From Liolophura sinensis (taxonomy: Eukaryota; Mollusca; Polyplacophora; Chitonida; Chitonidae), in assembly GCF_032854445.1 (NCBI RefSeq), contig NC_088304.1:12225704-12289703 (forward strand): a stretch of 64,000 nt of DNA, written 5' to 3'. The notes below the pieces were generated by a model. The model was not told the DNA's origin and did no database searches. It saw only the letters and a program-made list of their open reading frames with translations. Position 1 is the first letter of the stretch, and every line of letters starts with the position of its first letter. The position numbers were made by a program, and so were the translations under genes. Below, one piece after another: positions 56,116 to 64,000 of this stretch.

Positions 56116-56255
56116 TTCTAGCTCATGCTGGCTTCTACTCCGGCCGTACGTGGATTTCCCCCGGGCTCTGCATGGTTTCCTCCCACCATAATGCTGACCG
56201 CCGTCGTATGAGAATAGCATTCTTCAGTAGATCGTAAAACACCAATCAGATAAAT
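56116..56255 (+). mobile_element. SINE family A with internal deletion
   Basis: AGCTCATGCTGGCTTCTACT joins directly from the CCGTACGTGG block to CCCCCGGGCTCTGCATGGTT, skipping the AGGTCTGCCAGCAACCTGCGG part; 3' end GTCGTATGAGAATAGCATTC. Confidence 0.75.
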
Positions 56256-56394
56256 CATATCCATATCCCATGTACGCGCGAGGTTTTTTCACATACGATT
56301 TTTATATCACTGTGTAAGCTATCACCTTAAACATCTGTAAGTGGAAAATTTAAGTAATGTGTTCAAAAAATAACGGAATTCATTTATCTTCTTT

Positions 56395-56515
56395 ACGTGG
56401 TCGTAGGTTTGCCTCAGGCTCTGTCCAGTTTCCTCTAACTAAATTGCGGGCCGCCGTAGAATCAATGAAATGTTCCTGAGTACGGCGTGAAAATCCACGT
56501 GAAATACATAAATAA
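56395..56515 (+). mobile_element. SINE family A, 5'-truncated, diverged
   Basis: GTGGTCGTAGGTTTGCCTCA, GGCTCTGTCCAGTTTCCTCT and CCTGAGTACGGCGTGAAAAT. Confidence 0.7.
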
Positions 56516-57174
56516 TGTTCCTATGTAAATTTATCCCTCCCTATTGACAGACTGGTACATCATCACTACTTCCCGTACACGTATGTATAGTCTAATCGTT
56601 CGAAATCGTGAGGGATATATGTATTTATTAGCCTAACAATGAGTATAACTAACGAGACAACCATGCTTTATGACACAAAAAAAACTCTTGAGCCATGCCA
56701 TCTACTTTTACGGCAATGTCAAGTAAAAAAGTTTATCATCGATTATTGAGGCGGGGAAGAGCGCATTAGGTCGAACCGTACGCTGTACAATGTGACATTT
56801 GGAAACTTGACGAAGCCGCTGGTAGCGCTTGGACAGCCCTTCCCCTCGCTGTAGGCATACCCAGATGAAATCTAACAACTGAAAGCAATGAAGCCATTCA
56901 TACAGCCAATCAGAGCTCGTCGCCGATGGCTTATTAACACTGTGTGGAGACAAGTCAGTTTTTCAGTCAGGAATCTCCGCTCGGAAGTTAAAACACGTCC
57001 TGCCGGTTGACAAGCACCAACTTAAAGCCGACCTGTGCCATATCCTGTACTATATGTATGAGAAACTTTCTTAACAGATCCCCGGGACATATCTCAGGTA
57101 AGCGAATTACTTTTAACACTGTGAGTTCTGGTATATGATCCACTGGAATGACAGGGAGGCCGGGTTTCACCGGT
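56516..57174. other. Unassigned stretch
   Basis: Minus frames at 56708-56953 and 56988-57170 are not recognisable; no repeat seen. Confidence 0.3.
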
Positions 57175-57245
57175 TAAGTGTGACCGTTTTCTAACTACAC
57201 ATCACACTGTCATCGCAGCTCTAGTTTTACTCTTTATTGCTGCGT
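57160..57245 (+). repeat. Dispersed repeat family E, 3' part
   Basis: GGGTTTCACCGGTTAAGTGT, CACTGTCATCGCAGCTCTAG and TTTTACTCTTTAT. Confidence 0.6.
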
Positions 57246-58134
57246 GCAAACATTTGGCATTTGTCTTCTGTAGTCGTTGGCCACATCAGGGCCCACTTGT
57301 TGAAAACTGTTTCAAGATTTAATACCACATTTAACTTTAAGCCAAGCCTTCAATTTTGTACTTAATCGCAAAATATTTGAGTACCATTATATTAAATTTG
57401 AACTAAAACTGCCGTTGATATACTTTAGACAACTTCATTAGCTGCTGAGCTTGGCTAAAATTTTAAATATAAAATACGACATAATACCAGTATTAACTAA
57501 TACACCTTAGAACAACTTGACCCTGTAGTTGTTGGCTGCATCAGGGCTACAAGAGAACGAGTCAATGATCACGGCTTTACGCCACATCGACGGTAATTCC
57601 ACCATATCGCAGATGACTATAGGCTGCAAGAGTTTCTTGGAGAAATGAGAACATGTCTACATGACTGTCGCAAAGTTTGATGACGTTACATAACGATTAA
57701 ATACGTTTTTAAACAAAAATGAGCTTTTTAAATTGCATAATGGCACTGCTCAGGCGTTTGAACAACTCAGCTTTATTAAACATTTTCTTCAGCTGATTAC
57801 ACAGATTGTATTTTAGTTTGCGTTTTAATTTTTATTATATATGTATTTTTTATTGTATATTTTGAAAACAATTATTTAACTTTGGAAATATAATTAATAT
57901 ATTTATTAATTAAATGTCCGTTTTGAGTGTATCTGAGGCCATTTTTTTGTATGTTCTAGGTGAATTCTCTTCATAATACAGAAACAATTATAGAGGGACT
58001 CAAAATGCATCATTAAATCTGAAGGTCTTGAGAATTCTAGATACCAATGTATGTTTTCATATAAACCATTTTAAAGACTGCAAATGTCCGAGGATGTGTT
58101 AGTTGCAACAGTTCGAGCTTTTACACGCTTTTAC
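57246..58134. other. Unassigned AT-rich stretch
   Basis: No supported gene, RNA or repeat. Confidence 0.3.
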
Positions 58135-58240
58135 AAGCAGAATACAACCCTGAGGCAAATTGAGAACAGGCCGAATTTCACTGGTTACGAGCGAATATTT
58201 GCAGAACAACTGTCAAGCATTGTTTTACTATTTATGATGT
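58135..58240 (+). repeat. Dispersed repeat family E, 3' part
   Basis: CCCTGAGGCAAATTGAGAAC, GAATTTCACTGGTTACGAGC and CTGTCAAGCATTGTTTTACT. Confidence 0.55.
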
Positions 58241-59973
58241 AGTATTTTATTTTCAACATTTGAGATCTCCATCAGCCAAATTCGTTGTAATTCCTTGGGG
58301 CTCAATAGTAAATGTGTTGTAATCGTTGCAACCTAATAATCTAGGTCGTTTGTGACGTGGTCTTTGTATTGCTTGTCTTATCAAAACAAAAGGTTAAACG
58401 CGATCTCCAAACAGATATATTACCTTTGCGTGTTATGATACATGTGAACACCATGCACCGAATGCAGTTTTTGGACAAACTCCCCAAGGCCAAGGGTATG
58501 CCCAAATTATAGCAATAAACACTGGTGACATTTTACAAGCAAGGCTTATTCCCTATAGTGAACTGTTTGGGTTGTTGGGGGAACCCGAACAAAACATTGT
58601 GTTAATGCGCTCCTAATTGGTTAATAGGCTATATATTGCTTTCATCATGAGGTTAGACAAAGTTACTGAGTTCGTCATAAGCCACAGTAGTAATCAACAG
58701 GCTTGATACCAATCCGTTGTCCCTGGAGACTGATTATATGCTGGAAAAGCTGCATTCCTGATTCGGAGATTAGAAAGGTATACCTGGTGAGATTTATAAT
58801 GACCTATCAAAAATAACTCCTCCGTCAGATATGAATTCAATATTTCTGGAGTGAGATATGACATAAAATACAAATTCAATGACCATTCTCTGTCTGGAAC
58901 GGCATGGCTGATTAAGATCTAACGGCACATTGGCAGCCATATCGTGCCGAAAACATCGTGGTTAGGGCCATAGTTTTCAGAATTAAAAGACCATTTCACT
59001 TCGTCGATGCTAGAAATATGGTGGCCTTCGTGGCTTTCATTGCTGACAAATCAAGTCAGAACTGTCGCTTAACTATCTTTTCACTGTCATCGGATTTGCC
59101 AGAGTAAACAAAAACCTCCAAACTTACGGGTTTGGGGCTTTGTGTAGAGAAGTGAAAGCATGTTTGTTTGCCGATTCATGCGCCAATGTAAATCTTAATG
59201 TTCCAGCTTTCGAACGAACGGCATTTGGTTGAGATTGGAGTATTTTTCCGCGTTTTATGTCCAGTTATGTTTAAGTTGGGTCCTCCGTCTGAGTCATTGA
59301 AGTCGTGTATCTTGTATACATATATATGTATAAACGTAAAAATTTACATAAAGTTCAGATGAAAGAGTGCCATTAGTTAATTTTAAGTGTGGTCTTCAAT
59401 ATCTTTTTCGATTTTTCTTCCAAGAGAAAAAGACACCTGAAAATTGTTTTTCTATGGTGAGTATTTGGGACCATCTTTTAGTACAATAATCTTCGCGTAA
59501 TTATTGTATAAATGATGATGTAACACATGTTTACAAATATATTTGCACTAAAATTGGTCTTTGAAGCTAACAAATGTGTTCAACCTGGATTTTGATCACA
59601 TTTATATTTTCAATACATTCATAAATATTATCACAATTCAGATTAAATGCCTATGTTTGGATATAAACAAAAAATTTGCGTTCAAATACATTTATTAGAC
59701 AAGCATCACATCCTTATTTAGAACATTATTATGCCACGACGATAAATACCAAAAGGTGATCATAAACACCCATCATACAAAAATAATTTCCATTTTTCCT
59801 GAAAAAAAAGTATTACAGCCATATTTGCAAATAAGTTTTGACGCTCTGTAATCTGGTTTTGGCATCATTTTTATCTTTTCTTCTTCTTTAAATACTGTTC
59901 TTATACAGTAAGCGTAAAAATACAGGTGCATTTTACATATCTAACTATAGCATCCTTTAACGCTTTAACCGCG
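58241..59973. other. Unassigned AT-rich stretch
   Basis: Long stretch with only short frames; nothing recognised on either strand. Confidence 0.3.
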
Positions 59974-59977
59974 TTAA

Positions 59978-60537
59978 AGGAGAAGAAAACTTGACACTAT
60001 AGGTTTCAAAAAGCACATTTTTTTATATCTGGTGGTACCTGTTGCATAATTTTGCGATTTTTCCTCGTCATACATGTAAAGCCTGAACACGGCAAAGCTG
60101 GCATAAATTGCTGAGTCTATCGCGTCTTCCATCTTTAACACCCTGTAATTTATACTGGGGGCGTGTTGCCTCTCAGCCAATGAGAGTCGCTAAAACTACC
60201 GGCTTGTTCGTGTAAACTCGGAACCTACGTCCAACATTGCGGTTTCCCGATCGTCAAGCAGAAAACGAACTGGACTGTTCCTTACCTTCTGGGAAGAAGA
60301 GTTCCACCGGAAATGTACAATTTGCACTTCGGCGGTTTCCGGCGGCAATTCTCCTCCTAGCACAGAAAACTTCAGGACTAGTTCTTGGGCAAAATGAAGT
60401 CGCCCACAGCGTTTTTTGGCTTTATTGATAATTTATCAACTTGAGATACATATTACAATTTCTTTATGGCATGCACCTGCAAGGAAATGCATACTTTTTT
60501 CAATGGTATTTGATTGATGTTTAAATTTTCTTCTCCT
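59978..60537. mobile_element. TTAA-flanked MITE, copy 2 (T2/Kolobok-like)
   Basis: 560 bp with ends AGGAGAAGAAAA and TTTTCTTCTCCT, flanked by TTAA at 59974-59977 and 60538-60541. Homologous along its whole length to 20439-20974 (blocks such as TAATTTTGCGATTTTTCCTC, GTTTCCCGATCGTCAAGC and ACTTCAGGACTAGTTCTT). No transposase. Its right TTAA directly abuts recognisable LINE ORF1 sequence. Confidence 0.85.
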
Positions 60538-60541
60538 TTAA

Positions 60542-60969
60542 ATGAAGACATTGTAGAAATCCAGGAGCACGACATAGTGGAATTAAAAAAGAAACGAGCG
60601 GCTGAAATTGGACGTATGAGGACGAAAATGGAATTTAATTGTCAAAGGAATCCCAGGTGAACAACATGAGGACACTTGTAAATCAGAAGAGCTAGTTCGT
60701 GCAGCATTTATTGAAAAACTCAAACTATCAGAGAACACCGTAACAGCAATGTTATTCCAACTCCGTCGTTTGCCCGGAGGCCCACAGAGTAGGAATGATA
60801 TAATAGTTCGTTTTGCTCAACAGCACCACGGGATACTGTGCTCGCGGCTGCCCGCGGACTCTCTCGTGGCTCTGGGTTTAGTGCTGTTTCAGACCTACTC
60901 TACACCGTGGAGAAGCTGAATGCAATGTCTCAGGAAGAACAATCCAAGACCAAACTACAGTACATCTGA
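60542..60969 (+). pseudogene. LINE ORF1 C-terminal part (coiled coil plus RNA-binding domain)
   Basis: Reads a charged helix (EDIVEIQEHDIVELKKKRAA), then NLIVKGIPGEQHEDTCKSEE, a FIEKLKLSENTVTAMLFQLR segment, NDIIVRFAQQHH and, after a frameshift near 60830, AAARGLSRGSGFSAVSDLLY to a TGA at 60967. The order KGIP..., hydrophobic helix, then IIVRF... is the ORF1 RNA-binding domain of LINEs. The N-terminal part is missing; the MITE ends exactly where this begins. Confidence 0.7.
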
Positions 60970-61475
60970 GACCCCCATTTCGTGACCCTCAAGCTTAAGT
61001 AAGTGGCCACAATATCCCTGATCCCATCCTGACGATCCTCATATTGGCCCGAAGTAAGTGGAATAATACAACTATCTCAGTATCAATATGCCGTTAATTC
61101 CCAACCTTTGGCAAACACACAACTTCATGTAACACATATGAGAACTGAAGTACCATAAAACTCATTGGTTTCGTTAAAAGACTATATCTGTGTGAGATCA
61201 ATGCTAGCTTGGATCGGTTTATGTTGGCATTCCGGAAAATCCAAGAAAACACTGAACAGAAGGAGTGGAAAAACATGCAGAAATATGAAACTGTATTGTT
61301 TTGTACAGACTATTCTTCGCCTATAATTACCCACAGCTAGGTGCACTTGGAAGACTTAATTACACGAGATTGTTGTGTAGATAAACTGTTATGTCAACCT
61401 GTGTTCTGAAACATTGTTATTTACCCAATACCTATTATGTATCCCTGGACGATATTTCTGCTTACTTTAATATAT

Positions 61476-61535
61476 GCACGTGGGAAGGTCTGCAGGCAAC
61501 CTACAGATGTAGGCATCGGTAGTCAGGTTTACTTC
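61476..61535 (+). mobile_element. SINE family A internal fragment
   Basis: GCACGTGGGAAGGTCTGCAG, GCAACCTACAGATG; about 60 bp, between ORF1 and ORF2 of the LINE. Confidence 0.4.
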
Positions 61536-61899
61536 TTCTTAAGTATATCTCTCAAAAAAGCCTGCCATCAAATTTAATTTTCCATATATTTGCACCCATT
61601 ATTGTCACAATTCCTTATGTAAACTGCCCTAGAAGGACCCAAGCACACACATCTGTCATAATGTATATAACTGTGAACATGGGTTTGTATTTGCCTGTAT
61701 CTGGTCTGTCAGAATGTTGTAAACATATAGTGTTTATCTATTTGTGTTTGTAAATATGCTCTTTCCTTAGTTTATACATCGTTATCTGAACATCTCCCAG
61801 GTCCATGTTATGCCTAACTACAGCGCGAATCTTTCTTCAATTTACTAAATGACCGGCCAGAATTATAATATTGCATTCCCGAGGCTAGAATCAGAATTA

Positions 61900-62820
61900 C
61901 CGTTTCATATTGATAATATTACAGCGGATCACCACCGTCCCGTCAAAACCGCTTTTCGATCCAGAGATTCTTGATAACGTGTACTTCAATCCAGTTGAAC
62001 TTGACGACATAGACAAATGTTTAACAATTATTGATGATAACGAATATGAAATGTCACATTGGCTCTCACCAGTTTAATTATTTCTCCCAGTCATCGTATA
62101 TAGATGAACCGCACACTTATAGTTCAGAGAAGCATCTTTTTTTTTCTTATATCTTAACGCTATTAGTATTAGATATTACCGAAATGTCTGGATTTACCCA
62201 CGGTCTATGTTACCCATTTTCGGTGTTAGGTTTTTCAGAGTGCCGGATTAACCCATCTATCTCTGCGCTTTATGACATACCGGGATACAAATGTTATTCA
62301 CTATTACGGTCTGCACGACGAGGGGGGATGGGGGAGGGGTTGGCCTGCTTCTTAATCACACTACTTACTCTCGAAACGTGAGAGAAGGCATTTCTTATAT
62401 CGAAGATAATGGTTGCTGCGAAAGTCTTTTCGTTGAGGTTGAATCCTGTGATAAAGTTTATCTTTTTGAAATTTTATATCGGCCACCTGGCAAGGACGTA
62501 ATTGAGTTTAATGAGCACCTATCATTTATTTTACAAAAGTGTCAGCGTGAAAAAGGATGTAATCATGGGAGATTTTAATATAGACCTGCTTAAAACAGAT
62601 CACCATCAGCCAACAAACACTTTCATTTAAGCCATGGCTTCGTATTATTTCTTCCTCCAGATCTCTGAACCAACTAGAGTCCAGTCTCGCTGTGCCTCCT
62701 TAATTCATAATATCTTTACAGCCTTCCATAATAATCTTCTCCCTGGAAAATTGATATCACTGACCACTTTCCAGAATTCGATATTATTAAAACCTCATAC
62801 CCATTTAAACCATCAGTAAA
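61900..62820 (+). pseudogene. LINE ORF2 endonuclease domain
   Basis: In two overlapping frames: SVLGFSECRINPSISALYDI and PGYKCYSLLRSARRGG, then GVGLLLNHTTYSRNVREGIS, CCESLFVEVESCDKVYLFEI, LYRPPGKDVIEFNEHLSFI and a GDFNIDLLKTDHHQPTNTF piece in a third frame. This follows the exo-endo-phos family pattern of CR1/Jockey elements (SE.R/TETWL..., GGGV.., YRPP, GDFN). Stops and at least two frameshifts. Confidence 0.75.
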
Positions 62821-63399
62821 CACTGTAAACATCAGAAAGTTTACTAAAACCGAACAGGAATTATTCAAAGAAAAAAATACAAGAAACTAATTGGGATACG
62901 ATCCTATCAAAGACTTCAGATGTCAATGTCGTTATGGATACTTTCTGTGATAAGTTTTTAGACATTCCTAACAGATGCTTCCCAATCACCACTTTTACTC
63001 ATGTTAAAACTTGCATGATGAAACCATGGGTTGCAACCTGTATGATTATATCTATCCACGAAAAGAGCAGGTTTTATCGATTATAACTATCAGATTAAGA
63101 CCAAGAAACAAGCAAACAATACAGGGTTTACCGAAACAAACTCAACTCACTTTTACGTAATGCTCACAAGACACATTTTGAAAACAAACTCATCATATAC
63201 AATGGAGACATAGAGAAAAAGTGGAAAGTGCTGAATGAAATTATGAACCGGAACAAAAAACAAGATCTCCTGTCTAGTTTGATGTTATTATTACTGATGA
63301 TAAAAATGCAATTGCAAATAAGTTCAAGGACTATTTTAGTAACCTTTGCATCCAAAACTAGAAGCAAAAATACCTCATGTTAACAAAACATTTGCAGGA

Positions 63400-64000
63400 C
63401 TATTTCAGTACTCTGTATGGGAACCAACTTTAAATTTCCTTTTGTCACTAAAAATATTGTTGAGACGACTATATCCCATCCCAAGTCCTCCTTCGCTGTT
63501 GGTTTAGATGGCATCCGTACATCTATAGTAAAACTGGTTTCTCCTATCATATCTTTACCATTGGCACACATAATTAATCTTTCTTTTAGATCTGAAACTG
63601 TCCCCAGTTGCCTTAAAGCCGCTAAAGTTTCTCCAATTTACAAAACTGGCAAAACCGAAGTTTTCGAAAGCTATGGACCAATATCCGTATTGCCATCTTT
63701 CGACAAAATAATTGAACAAAACATATTCAAACTCAATCGCTGAAAACATAGAAACAAATGATATCATTGACCCCAGTCAGTATGGTTTTAGATCTAATCA
63801 CTCCACATTATTTGTTGCTTGTTCACTCTACCAAAAACTGATAACTATAAAGGAAAACAAAACGTACAGCGTGGTAACATTCCTTGATCTGTCAAAGGCG
63901 TTTGACACTCCTAATTACCACATACTCTAAGAAAAATTGAAATACTGTGGTATCCGTGGTTTGTCGCACGACTGGTTACGTAGTTATCTCAATAACCGAA
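63400..64000 (+). pseudogene. LINE ORF2 reverse transcriptase, partial at window end
   Basis: Blocks in order: SSFAVGLDGIRTSIVKLVSP (the usual K is altered), LPLAHIINLSFRSETVPSCL, KAAKVSPIYKTGKTEVFESY, GPISVLP, IDPSQYGFRSNHST and VVTFLDLSKAFDTPNYHIL with motif A Asp present (LDLSKAFD), then a stop and EKLKYCGIRGLSHDWLRSYL. A frameshift lies near 63720. Motif C would be beyond the edge. Confidence 0.85.

Larger units (their letters stand above)
60542..64000 (+). mobile_element. CR1/Jockey-type LINE, ORF1 plus ORF2, decayed, cut by window end
   Basis: ORF1 remnant to 60969, a non-coding or eroded gap of about 0.9 kb, then an ORF2 with endonuclease (about 61900-62800), linker and reverse transcriptase up to the edge. 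Multiple frameshifts and stops mean it is not active. It differs in motif style from the LINE at 35.2-38.7 kb, so the two are independent lineages. Confidence 0.8.

Noticed and set aside
59974-60180. 68-codon minus-strand frame
   Set aside because: Lies inside the non-coding MITE; the homologous copy at 20.4 kb does not keep it open.

Overview
This is a eukaryotic nuclear window, very probably from a lophotrochozoan and most likely a mollusc. The clues are spliced genes with GT-AG introns several kb apart, a dense population of tRNA-derived SINEs whose 3' ends run into (AAAT)n tails, decayed non-LTR retrotransposons, TTAA-flanked MITEs and many minisatellites. The mollusc assignment rests on my recollection of the SINE types and on general composition, not on a search. 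Most open frames here are by-products of tandem repeats.

Layout. 1-1440 is a 27-bp minisatellite. 1.6-2.1 kb holds a dead LINE 3' fragment. 3.77-4.39 kb is three tandem 208-bp copies. 6.27-8.7 kb is a frameshifted remnant that looks like a family-B DNA polymerase of a large DNA element with two C2H2 fingers at its 5' side. 9.63-10.39 kb is a possible solo LTR whose minus-strand promoter carries two perfect three-box heat-shock elements. 10.4-20.4 kb is mostly unassigned AT-rich DNA with old dispersed repeats. 20.44-20.97 kb is a 536-bp TTAA MITE, with a second copy at 59.98-60.54 kb.

The best protein-coding gene runs from 21,370 to 28,043 on the plus strand: four coding exons with matching splice phases give a 269-residue secreted or surface protein with one Reeler domain, a Thr-rich stalk and a hydrophobic C-terminal tail. 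Its introns 2 and 3 are largely minisatellite.

29.2-30.0 kb is a 52-bp minisatellite. 34.07-34.27 kb (minus) is the apparent last exon of a carboxylesterase/neuroligin-type gene whose upstream exons I could not find. 35.2-38.7 kb (minus) is a Tx1/L1-type LINE with ORF1 (zinc knuckle) and ORF2 (endonuclease plus RT), broken by a stop and frameshifts. Directly 5' of it lie two tRNA-Ala(CGC) genes in two ~0.86-kb direct duplicates, all in the same orientation as the LINE. 40-48 kb has two unrecognised candidate exons and scattered repeats. 48.35-49.58 kb is a 55-bp minisatellite with an internal 495-bp duplication. 50-60 kb is mostly unassigned DNA with SINEs. 60.54-64.0 kb (plus) is a second LINE of CR1/Jockey type, decayed and cut by the window edge.

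Functionally, only the Reeler gene, the esterase exon and the two tRNA genes are likely host genes; the rest is mobile or repetitive DNA, much of it nested (SINEs and minisatellites in introns, a MITE abutting a LINE).
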